Shown in pieces: positions 9,263 through 17,714 of a DNA stretch of 64,000 bases. A model generated the notes under the pieces. It saw only the letters and a program-made list of their open reading frames with translations. It was not told where the DNA came from and did no database searches. Origin of the DNA: Halobacteriovorax sp. (GTDB lineage Bacteria; Bdellovibrionota; Bacteriovoracia; Bacteriovoracales; Bacteriovoracaceae); assembly GCA_020048985.1 (NCBI GenBank), contig JAIFLR010000021.1, positions 1 through 64,000 on the forward strand, given 5' to 3'. The stretch's first letter is position 1; every line of letters starts with the position of its first letter. The position numbers were made by a program, and so were the translations under genes.

Positions 9263-9873
9263 AGATCATTTTTCGCATTGATGAAGTAAAAGTTCCCATT
9301 TTTAAGACTTCTAAGTAATTCCTCTAAATTGTTAAAGTCACTTTGCTCCATGAAAGTATGATGAAGCATTATGACGGATATAGCGTGTTCATTTTCTAAA
9401 GCGAAAAGAACTTCTTCTAAACTTGGCTTGAAGCTTTTTGAATGCAAGTCGATGTCATAGGGGAGTGATCGCTTGGTTCTTTTCATTTCTTTGCCCCCAA
9501 GAAGGAAATAATCCTGCTGAAGTCTAAGTTGTAAGTCTTCTCTCATCCTGTTCCAGGGTGGGCAAAAAGCTTTCCATAATGGGAGACCAGTCTTTTCCAT
9601 AAGACTCCACCCTTCAAGAATTTCCTGCAAGCATTGATCAAGTTTAATATTTTCTGGAAACTCACTTTTTTTTGCCTCTAGAGATCTGTTCACGTGTCTA
9701 TGACCATGCTGAAAAAATGACACAAGTTGATGATTATCGATCATAGGAAATTCTTTGATCGGTATGAGTCCAGCGGCAAATGGAATTTGAAAAGAAATAA
9801 ACATCTCCGCAAGCTGATTGAAACGATCGTTCTCAAGTCCAGCATCGTCAATTCTGAAAAGGACTTTCCTCAT
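9259..9873 (-). CDS. Polysaccharide deacetylase-like (NodB-type) protein
   Basis: 204 residues with features of a carbohydrate esterase 4 or DUF2334-like deacetylase. RIDDAG near residue 7 matches the DD metal/catalytic motif, HGHRHVN near residue 56 matches H-x3-H, and MLHHTF near residue 168 matches the C-terminal LxH motif. No signal peptide is present, so it probably acts in the cytoplasm on a precursor sugar or lipid-linked intermediate. Overlaps both neighbours by four bases. Confidence 0.7.
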   Translation of the reverse strand: MRKVLFRIDDAGLENDRFNQLAEMFISFQIPFAAGLIPIKEFPMIDNHQLVSFFQHGHRHVNRSLEAKKSEFPENIKLDQCLQEILEGWSLMEKTGLPLWKAFCPPWNRMREDLQLRLQQDYFLLGGKEMKRTKRSLPYDIDLHSKSFKPSLEEVLFALENEHAISVIMLHHTFMEQSDFNNLEELLRSLKNGNFYFINAKNDL

Positions 9874-11486
9874 TTATTCCTCTGATCATACTTAGAAATA
9901 AGACATTCAGGATCCAGAGCTAATTCACTCCAGGTCCCATTTAATACCCTACCTTCTTCTAAGAGGAAAATTGATTTTGCCTCTCGGACAGAATCGAGGT
10001 GATGAGTGATGTGAATAACCATGTTTTTAAGACTATGCTCTTTGAGGAATTTCAATATTTTCTTCTCTCTGAGAAAATCCAAACTCGAAAGTGATTCGTC
10101 AAGGATAAGGCAAGATGAGGAGCGGTACATTGCCCTGGCCATAACGATTCTTTGCTTTTCACCTAAAGAAAGTTGAGTCTGATTTATAAAATTTAAACCC
10201 TGAACTCGGCTAAGCTCGACCAAGTCGCAAGTTTCAAGGATCCGTTCATATTTTTGAACATCATAGGCCGATTCAAGCCTAATGTTTTCGAGTAAAGTGA
10301 CTGGATAAATGGGAGTATGCGAAGAGATAAGGTAAATATCAAGTGATTGCTGGGTAGGCTTTTGGTTAAATAAAATCTCACCTTCATTGGTGAGCTTAAA
10401 ACCGGCAAGACAATCAGCTATCAGGCTTTTTCCTGAACCCGATTCTCCAATGATTCCATAGAACCCAGGGCCGTCTAAAGTAAAATTTAATGTACGTTTA
10501 AAAAGTAGCTTATCCTCAACCTGGATGTTGAAATCTTTGAAATCAATCCTTAAAACTTTCTGAAGCTCCGGGGCCTCTTCTCTGGTAGGGAAATGATTGA
10601 AGTAACCCTCCATTTCATCATAAAGATTGACCGCGATGTGCCACGAATTAAGATGCTTTTGAACATTAAGTAAGCGCGGACCGAGCCTAATGAAAATAGT
10701 CAAGGCAGATAACCCTAGAACTGAGAATCCCTGACTCCCAACGAGATTTGTCATCATGATGATGTAAAATATCGCCAGAGAATAAAAAACAACTGTTAAT
10801 CTTAATCGAACAGCGTGGGAAGAGAGTTCTAGTTTTAATTTCTCCTCAAGTTCATTTTTTAACTGATCAGTTCTAGATGCCCACATCCCTTCATGTTGAA
10901 TCCGATCAGCAGAGTTCACGTTGAATATTAGTTGATTGCTCGCTGATGCGGATTTTTTTGATAACAACACTAGATCTTTTTTTAAGATTGGACGGATAAA
11001 AAAACCAGCTGCAATAATGATTGAGGTGACTCCAATAGTGAGAGCGATGTATTTAAAAGAGAATGAAGAAATGATAACGATGTGTGCTAGGACCAGGAAA
11101 ATATCAATCACTAGGTCCTGAGACCTGATAACCCCTTTCGCAATGATGTTCGTTTCATGCTCAAGGTAATGAGTCACTTTAGCCTTATCTAGCTTATTTA
11201 AGTCTGAGTGAGAGAACTGACCCATCAATTCGAAAGCATTGGTTTTCAGGTCTTTTATCATCAATCTTATACACTTAAAGTGGATATGATCACCCATGTA
11301 AATAGTCAAAATGTAGAGAGTTACCATTGGCCAGAGAAAATTATCGCTTAAATTAAAAATGGGATCTACGTTAGTCAGTTTTGGAATAAAAACAATCACG
11401 AACATGATTTCCAAAATAAGCGTCATGCTTCTGCTTGCAAGACTAGAGAAATAATGTCTTGAATGAATGAGCTTAAAGAGTTTCAT
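9870..11486 (-). CDS. ABC exporter, fused transmembrane and ATPase domains
   Basis: 538 residues. The first about 290 residues form a six-helix-type exporter membrane domain. The C-terminal ATPase carries Walker A GESGSGKS, the signature LSLGEKQR and Walker B CLILDES. The half-transporter architecture suggests a homodimer exporting a product of the operon (glycan precursor, lipid or peptide). The membrane domain is less hydrophobic and more divergent than usual. The gene overlaps the nucleotidyltransferase-like gene upstream by 14 bases and the deacetylase gene downstream by four. Confidence 0.85.
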   Translation of the reverse strand: MKLFKLIHSRHYFSSLASRSMTLILEIMFVIVFIPKLTNVDPIFNLSDNFLWPMVTLYILTIYMGDHIHFKCIRLMIKDLKTNAFELMGQFSHSDLNKLDKAKVTHYLEHETNIIAKGVIRSQDLVIDIFLVLAHIVIISSFSFKYIALTIGVTSIIIAAGFFIRPILKKDLVLLSKKSASASNQLIFNVNSADRIQHEGMWASRTDQLKNELEEKLKLELSSHAVRLRLTVVFYSLAIFYIIMMTNLVGSQGFSVLGLSALTIFIRLGPRLLNVQKHLNSWHIAVNLYDEMEGYFNHFPTREEAPELQKVLRIDFKDFNIQVEDKLLFKRTLNFTLDGPGFYGIIGESGSGKSLIADCLAGFKLTNEGEILFNQKPTQQSLDIYLISSHTPIYPVTLLENIRLESAYDVQKYERILETCDLVELSRVQGLNFINQTQLSLGEKQRIVMARAMYRSSSCLILDESLSSLDFLREKKILKFLKEHSLKNMVIHITHHLDSVREAKSIFLLEEGRVLNGTWSELALDPECLISKYDQRNK

Positions 11487-12648
11487 GTTTTTTAGATTTA
11501 ATTAGGGTTATGCATTGATCAATTATATTATAGATCACTGAGAATCTTTCTTGTGGTCGCTTGCACTGCTGGGTCTCAGGGACTTTGTCGGGGAGGTCTT
11601 GATACGTCAGTAGATGTAAATAAGTCATGAGTTTTTTGTATTTTGAATCATAGAAAGAGGTGGACTCATACCTGTCATTGTTCAAGTCTCTAAGGAGTCT
11701 TTCATTTTTCTCTACCATCACGTCCTGAATGAGACTCCGCCAGAGCTTTAAATCAATATCGGGTTTGAGTGAAAGTTGGCTGCACAAAATGAAAGGCTCA
11801 AATGCCACGTAGTGAGAGAAATTTTGAAGAAAAGTCATAAAAAATTTATTTCCCATGAAGAAGATCCTTGTGGAGGTTTGGGCCGAAAGATCCTGCCAAG
11901 ATTGGTAGCTCGTCAAAAAATCTTCTTCAGAAAGATTTGAAGGTACAACGAAATATTGATCATCAGTAATACGGAGAGGGTGATGATTTAGTGAGTGAAG
12001 GGTATTCAGAATTGGTCTCTCAGTACCACCGGCCCATTTTTCCAAGGCTTGATAAAGGCCATAAGGATTTGGTTGAATCCTTGTTCCAAGAAACTCATTT
12101 GTTTTCTCAATCTGTTTGGTGATTTTTCTTCCACCCGACAAAGCTGTATTTTGAAAGAGAGATTGAATCCTCCATACTGTATCAGGGCCAATTTTAGATC
12201 TTTGTGGGGCCTTACCAGTCCTGAGCTCCTGCCCCCAAAGCCGCGTCCAGTCTTTCATGAAAAAGTGTTCTGACCAATAGAATCCGAGATTAAACTCTTC
12301 CATTAAATGAAAATCATCCTTTTCAATAATAATGGTTCCGTTTCTGTCCAGAAGCTTGAACATGAATTTAATTATTTTTAAAATTTGGGAGTACTTCTTA
12401 AAGTTGCGAAATGAGTCACTCTCTTTCGTAGTATCAATAACCAATGCCAAGTCTAGATCAGTAATGCCATAGACCTTTTGTGATGAAAATTCTCTCATAC
12501 TATAAATACTGGTTATATTTGGGATTCGCTTTAATGCGGCCACAGTAAACATCTGAAGCAACACATGCAAAAGCCTAAGTGGCAAACGCGTGAGATTGTA
12601 TTGATTCAATTTCAAGAGAACTTTTTCTCTCGTTGATATTTTACTCAT
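11473..12648 (-). CDS. Probable nucleotidyltransferase-fold protein
   Basis: 391 residues when started at the ATG at 12648; an earlier ATG at 12690 would overlap the upstream gene by 50 bases. YGITDLDLALVID, near residue 60 of the shorter form, resembles the polymerase-beta-type nucleotidyltransferase metal motif (D-x-D after a G-T/S turn), followed by a helix. The remainder (about 300 residues) is unrecognised and mostly helical. There is no signal peptide. It lies between a radical SAM gene and the ABC exporter in the same operon. The family call is an inference from one motif; activity may be nucleotide transfer to a sugar, protein or small molecule. Confidence 0.4.
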   Translation of the reverse strand: MSKISTREKVLLKLNQYNLTRLPLRLLHVLLQMFTVAALKRIPNITSIYSMREFSSQKVYGITDLDLALVIDTTKESDSFRNFKKYSQILKIIKFMFKLLDRNGTIIIEKDDFHLMEEFNLGFYWSEHFFMKDWTRLWGQELRTGKAPQRSKIGPDTVWRIQSLFQNTALSGGRKITKQIEKTNEFLGTRIQPNPYGLYQALEKWAGGTERPILNTLHSLNHHPLRITDDQYFVVPSNLSEEDFLTSYQSWQDLSAQTSTRIFFMGNKFFMTFLQNFSHYVAFEPFILCSQLSLKPDIDLKLWRSLIQDVMVEKNERLLRDLNNDRYESTSFYDSKYKKLMTYLHLLTYQDLPDKVPETQQCKRPQERFSVIYNIIDQCITLIKSKKHETL

Positions 12649-13699
12649 CTTGAAATTGTAGATGCCTGTCAGGGCGGTGGTCAATCGCATCGTAGTAGCT
12701 GCAATTGAGGCAACTCTTTGGATACAGTTGATAGAGAAAGTTTTCCCATATCCGTCCGACCTTATCAGAGTACCAGATATCTCTTAGTGATTCTTGGAGT
12801 AAGTTGCCTACTACCAGATCATCATTGGCAGATTTTCCCATACGACAACCACACAATCTGACGTCCCCGTTGGCAAGGATCTGGACATCTACAAGACGAG
12901 AGCATGGCTTCATTTCGATTCTTTTGGTGTCTTGAGCAAGTTTCATACCAGGAGGTAAATCATTCTGAACAATCAAACCCGTCCAGTTGTCGAAAGTCGT
13001 CGTATCGGAGAAATGAATAAAATCCGTGATCCAAGGGAGAATAAAATTTTTAAAATCATCGCTTTCCTGGATCTGGGCCAATGACAGAGGTGATCTGAAG
13101 TTGATTTTTACTGGGAGGGTCTTTCCGGAAGAGAAGAGCTCTTTTAGAAGCAGGGATATTCCTTGAATAACGTCATCGTACTTTGTAGATCGGAAAATTT
13201 TCAGATAACTTTCTGAATTTAAGTCCGAAACACTAATTTCGAGATTATCTAATTCAGAATTGAGAAGCTCCGGCAGTCTTTTTTTGAGCAGAATGGCATT
13301 TGTGTAAAATTGAACACGCTTAACTCCTAGCTCTTTGCATATTTTAACTTTTTTGAATATGTCAGGATCGATGAGAGGATCACCCACTGTGGGAGTTAGG
13401 GAAATAAAGGCATTTGGATGTAATTCAGTTATTTGTTTAACCGTTTCTTGTACCATTTCAAGAGACATAATTGTTTTTGGATCCGCATTATACTGGTAGG
13501 CACAAAAAACGCAGTTGGCATTACAAATGTTTATTGTGTCTAAGATAAATTTTCGTGGAATCAGTTTTGCACGAAATTCTTTAAGGGTCTGGGGATTTAC
13601 TTGTGGCAAAGCTTTCGAAACGAGTTGTGAGCCATGGACATGAGGCCTATCTGCTCGGATGTGTTCATCATAAATAATTCGGGCAGATTCAGACTTCAT
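12641..13699 (-). CDS. Radical SAM/SPASM protein
   Basis: 352 residues with radical SAM cysteines C59-x3-C63-x2-C66. A SPASM-like C-terminal segment reads KPCSRL, then LCGC, then SCLNC, matching Cys ligands for auxiliary clusters. It is of a different subfamily from the three paralogues at 3005, 4041 and 7163. The 4-base overlap with the next radical SAM gene upstream and the 8-base overlap with the nucleotidyltransferase-like gene imply translational coupling. Substrate unknown; peptide- and sugar-modifying enzymes both exist in this superfamily. Confidence 0.87.
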   Translation of the reverse strand: MKSESARIIYDEHIRADRPHVHGSQLVSKALPQVNPQTLKEFRAKLIPRKFILDTINICNANCVFCAYQYNADPKTIMSLEMVQETVKQITELHPNAFISLTPTVGDPLIDPDIFKKVKICKELGVKRVQFYTNAILLKKRLPELLNSELDNLEISVSDLNSESYLKIFRSTKYDDVIQGISLLLKELFSSGKTLPVKINFRSPLSLAQIQESDDFKNFILPWITDFIHFSDTTTFDNWTGLIVQNDLPPGMKLAQDTKRIEMKPCSRLVDVQILANGDVRLCGCRMGKSANDDLVVGNLLQESLRDIWYSDKVGRIWENFLYQLYPKSCLNCSYYDAIDHRPDRHLQFQDE

Positions 13700-14949
13700 C
13701 TTCTTTCCCGGATTAATTTAAGTAGTTTAATAGTAACGGGGGTATTGAACAATTTTTTAAACAGGTGGTTTTGAAATATCTTCTTGGTAAAATTATTTTT
13801 AGCAATCCTGAGGTTAAGCTTGGAGGCTTCCCCTCGGTTGCTTAGGCGAGGATTAATAACCTTGGAAATCATGAGGTTTGTTTCATCGTTTCTTAAAATC
13901 ATTTTTTTATTATTTTGAATACATATATCAGTAGACCTGATCTTGTAAGCTGCTGCGCTTAGTTTTGTTGCCTGAATCCAATCTTGTTTGTAAGCACTAA
14001 GAACAGATAAATTATTCAATGCATGAAAAGATTTTGGATTTAAGAGAAGAGCGCTATGCCACTCTTTTTCTGCTTCAAGTTGTTCGCCTTTCAAGTAAGC
14101 ATTTAAACCTTTCAGTAGATGTGATTCTTCAGTATCAAGAATGACATTCTGAGGCCCCCAACAAGGGCATTTTCCGACCTGGCAGGGAAGAGGGGTAGTT
14201 AGCGGTTTGAAAGTTCCAGCATTAATATTTCCTAGGAATCCAGCTGCAGTTTGATCCCCAGGACAGCGGTAGACATCACCATTTGACTTAATTTTGAAAA
14301 GATCAATTCCTGCATTACAACGAATGCCCTGAAAATTGTAATCTGTTAGATTAAGAGATGAATGGTTATACTCCTCCATGTAATGCTTAACGGATTCCTC
14401 GTAGGCTTCAGGGTAGGTCTTATTGTTATGGACACCCTTGAACCTTTTTGGAACAAGCGTAATTCCTCGACTGGTACAATAAGCAATATCATCATCTACT
14501 CTAGCTAACAATTCAGGATGTAGAACGTAATTTACTTGGGTTTTAAACCCTGCCTTCTGAAGTTCTAATACGCTGTTAATAAAACTCTCGAGACCATTTT
14601 TCTTTATGCGCTCTTCGATATGAAGGGATAGATCCATAATCAGAACGTTCTTAGGATTAATATTTCGGATAAATTTTGCGGCAACATCCAGCCTCGTCCA
14701 ATTTGAATTGATTCGAATCATGTGGTTTTTAGTGAGTTCTCCACAGATATTAATAAAATCTGGGTGTATCATTGGCTCACCACCTGAAAGTGTAATGGTC
14801 CATCTTTGGGTCCCAGTACCTATTACTTCAAGCAAATATTTTAGTGAGAATTTTTCTTTTGGAATCTCTTTTGACGCGTGACAATATGAGCAGCTATAGT
14901 TGCAGGATTGGGTTAAGCTAAAGTCAATATGTGGAGAAGGCACTTCCAT
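13696..14949 (-). CDS. Radical SAM protein with C-terminal TPR-like region
   Basis: 417 residues. Radical SAM cysteines C16-x3-C20-x2-C23 are followed by SGGEPMIHP, the SAM-binding GGE motif. A cysteine-rich SPASM-like block (RCPGD, then CQVGKCPCW) lies near residues 225-265. Residues 275-345 form two TPR-like helical hairpins (AYLKGEQLEAEKEW; NNLSVLSAYKQDW), which could bind a partner or substrate protein. It is the first gene of the seven-gene minus-strand operon. Fusion of radical SAM with TPR is uncommon. Confidence 0.85.
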   Translation of the reverse strand: MEVPSPHIDFSLTQSCNYSCSYCHASKEIPKEKFSLKYLLEVIGTGTQRWTITLSGGEPMIHPDFINICGELTKNHMIRINSNWTRLDVAAKFIRNINPKNVLIMDLSLHIEERIKKNGLESFINSVLELQKAGFKTQVNYVLHPELLARVDDDIAYCTSRGITLVPKRFKGVHNNKTYPEAYEESVKHYMEEYNHSSLNLTDYNFQGIRCNAGIDLFKIKSNGDVYRCPGDQTAAGFLGNINAGTFKPLTTPLPCQVGKCPCWGPQNVILDTEESHLLKGLNAYLKGEQLEAEKEWHSALLLNPKSFHALNNLSVLSAYKQDWIQATKLSAAAYKIRSTDICIQNNKKMILRNDETNLMISKVINPRLSNRGEASKLNLRIAKNNFTKKIFQNHLFKKLFNTPVTIKLLKLIRERR

Positions 14950-14988
14950 GATTCCCCTTGGGAAGACTTGATTTTAACCAATTAATAT

Positions 14989-15021
14989 AAAAAGGGAACT
15001 TCTGAATATCGTTCCAGAAGT
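14989..15021 (-). terminator. Weak possible terminator after the glycosyltransferase at 15190
   Basis: The 7-bp inverted repeat ACTTCTG/CAGAAGT (14998-15004 and 15015-15021) has a 10-base loop. On the minus strand it is followed by TCCC and then five T residues. The long loop and the gap before the T run make this weak. The 240-base gap 14950-15189 otherwise contains no convincing gene. Confidence 0.3.
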
Positions 15022-15189
15022 GTGTAATTTGTGGATATAGTGTTTTTCACTCTTATTGCCCTGTGGAGCGAAGTGTTAACTCGTGTTTCTTTCGGACGGT
15101 AAATGGGAATTATATGAGCTCAAATAGAGTTAATCAGTATTTCAACAAAGTCAGTGGGCAATATTCTACTTTTTTATTTTGAGGTACTT

Positions 15190-16335
15190 TCATACGAGGC
15201 TTGCGATTAAGTCTCTAGTGGTTGAGGCCCCGTCTAGATTGAATTTTAGCTTTGGATAATAGGGCGTGTTGAGCTCTGTATTTATTATATTGTCCAGGTC
15301 TTCTGCGGAGCTATCGAGAGAGACAACCTTACAAAGATGATGTTCATTAAAAACAGTGCTTCTTATTTTTTGTTCTCCTGATGTTGTCCGTGCGCAAACA
15401 ATGGATTTAACCCCAGTTGCAATGTTTTCAACCAATGTATTATATCCGGACATACAAAGATGGATGTTATAGTTTCGTAATAATCTGTCCTCAATAATTA
15501 CGTTTTTTTGAATATCAACATTCGGATACTTCATTAATCTCAATTCTGTCTTGTCCTGATCATGGAAGTAATCACCCATTAAGACGGTCCAAGAAATGTT
15601 TCTGTGACAGTAGCTTTCAAGATATTTTATAAAGAACGTTAACATGTTTTGAGCATCTTTCCCTCCGCCTGCACTGAGTAATGCGTTTTGACGTTTTGGG
15701 TAGGAATGGCAATTCTCACGAAACTCAGGGGCAACAACATAACCTGTATACTGGAACTTCGCTGCGAGCTCGTTTTTAAAAAATTGCGAGTAATCAAAAA
15801 TATCCTTCATTCCATGCACTAAAACGAGGTCTATTTCTTTGTCCAGAATCTCTCTGGTTCTATCTTGGTGGTGCTTCCAATAAGTATTTTCTGTTTCTGG
15901 TATATCTCTGACCGAGCTAATTACTTTTACTTTGGGATTTAAATTTCTGGAGGTGTGGATTAGTTCTGTAAATTCTTTTTCTAGTCCAAGTCGATCGAAA
16001 GGAAACATTTCTAGTATGAGTATATCTGGAACAAAATTCACTACACATTCTTTCAGTAAAACTTGTCTCCATTTTAGTAGAGCATCGATAGGTATTGATT
16101 TCATTTTAGGTCGATACCCAGCAAATGAATCGACATTTGGTACTAAGGCAGGGATTTGAATGAGTTCAAATTGCATTGTCGGTTTATAAAATGGGGTGCC
16201 TTCCCCGCCCGAAATTACTAAGACTTCGTTTAAAGGATCAGATGCCAATTCCTGCGCGATATTAAATACCCTTCTGGTATGTCCAAATGTTCCGCAGTGA
16301 TAAAAATAGATGAGAACCTTTTTTTTCTGGCTCAC
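15190..16335 (-). CDS. MurG/COG4671-like glycosyltransferase (paralogue B)
   Basis: 381 residues from a GTG start. YFYHCGTFGHTRRV near residue 10 is the N-terminal glycine/histidine loop, ALLSAGGGKDA begins the second Rossmann domain, and CMSGYNTLVENIATG is the donor-binding loop. It parallels the protein at 8192-9262. It stands alone, 240 bases upstream of the seven-gene operon and transcribed in the same direction. It probably adds one sugar in the same pathway. Confidence 0.78.
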   Translation of the reverse strand: MSQKKKVLIYFYHCGTFGHTRRVFNIAQELASDPLNEVLVISGGEGTPFYKPTMQFELIQIPALVPNVDSFAGYRPKMKSIPIDALLKWRQVLLKECVVNFVPDILILEMFPFDRLGLEKEFTELIHTSRNLNPKVKVISSVRDIPETENTYWKHHQDRTREILDKEIDLVLVHGMKDIFDYSQFFKNELAAKFQYTGYVVAPEFRENCHSYPKRQNALLSAGGGKDAQNMLTFFIKYLESYCHRNISWTVLMGDYFHDQDKTELRLMKYPNVDIQKNVIIEDRLLRNYNIHLCMSGYNTLVENIATGVKSIVCARTTSGEQKIRSTVFNEHHLCKVVSLDSSAEDLDNIINTELNTPYYPKLKFNLDGASTTRDLIASLV

Positions 16336-16523
16336 CGTTTCCTTTTAATGTAAAAGTGAATAGAAACAGTCTTCTTTTCCTACACCATTTCATATCACGT
16401 CTAGTGATGAACTCCAAGTTTGTCCCCTTAAATGTTCCGTGAATTCATGCCATTTTGAATAAAAATGGAGCTTCTTTTCAGAAATGGATAGCGAAAAAAC
16501 TGCATGTAAATTATGATTATTGC

Positions 16524-17714
16524 ATGCGTATTGAGATCCTAGTTGATAATGATGAGCCAAGGATTTATCCCTTGGATCGTCCAAAAATAGTTGTGGGCAA
16601 TCACGAGTCTTGCGATATTGTCATTCAGAACAAGGGCATCAGTCGAAAACACCTTGTTTTAACAGTCAAAGACGAAAAATATTATGTCGCTGATCAGGGA
16701 TCAACGAATGGTAGTTACATCAATGAACATAGACTTGTTCCAGGTAGCAGTACCGAATTCACTTCTTTTTTTCCTGTTAGATTAGGCGATGATGTTCTGA
16801 TGACACTTCTTTCTGATGAAGAAGCTGAAGACCTTGGGCCAGAGTCCAGTTTTAATACGCAAAAAATTGAAGTTCCTCAGGAAAGGGATGAGAGCACCAA
16901 GGTTATCTCTCTTAAAGATTTAAATAAAAGCAGCACTACAAATCTGGTACAAAAAAGAACCGAAACTGTCACAAGAAGAAAAGCTGTCAAGCAGGTGGTC
17001 CCACCTAAGAAAAAAGTAGCTGCCTCCAATTCTACCATGGCGATCATTGCTTTTGTTCTCATTGCGGGCGCTGCATATTTTCAGCTTGTGTTGAATAAAG
17101 ATGGCGATGAGAAAGTTCAGTCAGTCACAGAACAAAAGCCAGTCGTTCAAGCTCCAATCGAGGATAATCGTCCGGTTCTTCGTTTGGAAGAGAGCGAGAT
17201 GCCATCTGCCGAGAAAATTCTGGCAGCAGCAAAAGGTCCTAGGTGCAGCAGCGATATTGAAAAATATCTGTGCGTTGCATTGCCTTTGATTTATCAAGAA
17301 AAATGGGGAACGGTTCAGATTGATAACAGCACTGTAATGATCGCTGACGGAGTTAAATACGCTCAACTTGCCAGAGAATATGTGAAAGCTTCACCTCCAT
17401 CAGTTGAAGAAGGTGGCTCAAGAGAAGCCTTGATTGCCTATCAGGCCGACCTAGGCCTGATGATGACAGTTCTGTGGATGAGGGAGAATATTCCTCTCGA
17501 TATCGAAAAATTTTCTGGATATGAGAAACGATCTATAACTCTAGCTTTCGTCGATCTTTCTACGGACCAGGCAATCTTAGTTTCCGCTGCGGGATTTGTA
17601 CCCGAGTCACTCCTGCGTCTGCGACGTAAGATACAGGATAAACATTTTGTTGATGCTAAGGAAACAGGAGCAGCTGAATTCTCATACGCTCTTGAATATC
17701 TAAGGTTTCTGTAA
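16524..17714 (+). CDS. FHA-domain protein with a single transmembrane segment
   Basis: 396 residues. The FHA domain spans about residues 8-85 (KIVVGNHESCDIVI, GISRKHLVL, DQGSTNGSYIN), giving the Gly-Arg/Asn, Ser-x-x-His and Asn residues that bind phosphothreonine. A basic linker precedes one membrane helix at about residues 173-192. The remaining 200 residues are unrecognised and probably periplasmic. An in-frame TTG at 16455 would add 23 residues, but FHA homology begins right after the ATG at 16524. A membrane-tethered sensor of Ser/Thr-kinase signalling is inferred. It converges with the next gene and overlaps it by 15 bases. Confidence 0.8.
   Translation: MRIEILVDNDEPRIYPLDRPKIVVGNHESCDIVIQNKGISRKHLVLTVKDEKYYVADQGSTNGSYINEHRLVPGSSTEFTSFFPVRLGDDVLMTLLSDEEAEDLGPESSFNTQKIEVPQERDESTKVISLKDLNKSSTTNLVQKRTETVTRRKAVKQVVPPKKKVAASNSTMAIIAFVLIAGAAYFQLVLNKDGDEKVQSVTEQKPVVQAPIEDNRPVLRLEESEMPSAEKILAAAKGPRCSSDIEKYLCVALPLIYQEKWGTVQIDNSTVMIADGVKYAQLAREYVKASPPSVEEGGSREALIAYQADLGLMMTVLWMRENIPLDIEKFSGYEKRSITLAFVDLSTDQAILVSAAGFVPESLLRLRRKIQDKHFVDAKETGAAEFSYALEYLRFL

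Noticed and set aside
11995-12273. Overlapping plus and minus short ORFs within the nucleotidyltransferase-like gene
   Set aside because: Both are frame shadows with no start signals or motifs.
14950-15189. Possible RiPP precursor in the gap before the radical SAM operon
   Set aside because: Only short reading frames were found (the longest noted, 19 codons on the minus strand, starts inside the neighbouring gene), with no leader-core pattern or ribosome site.
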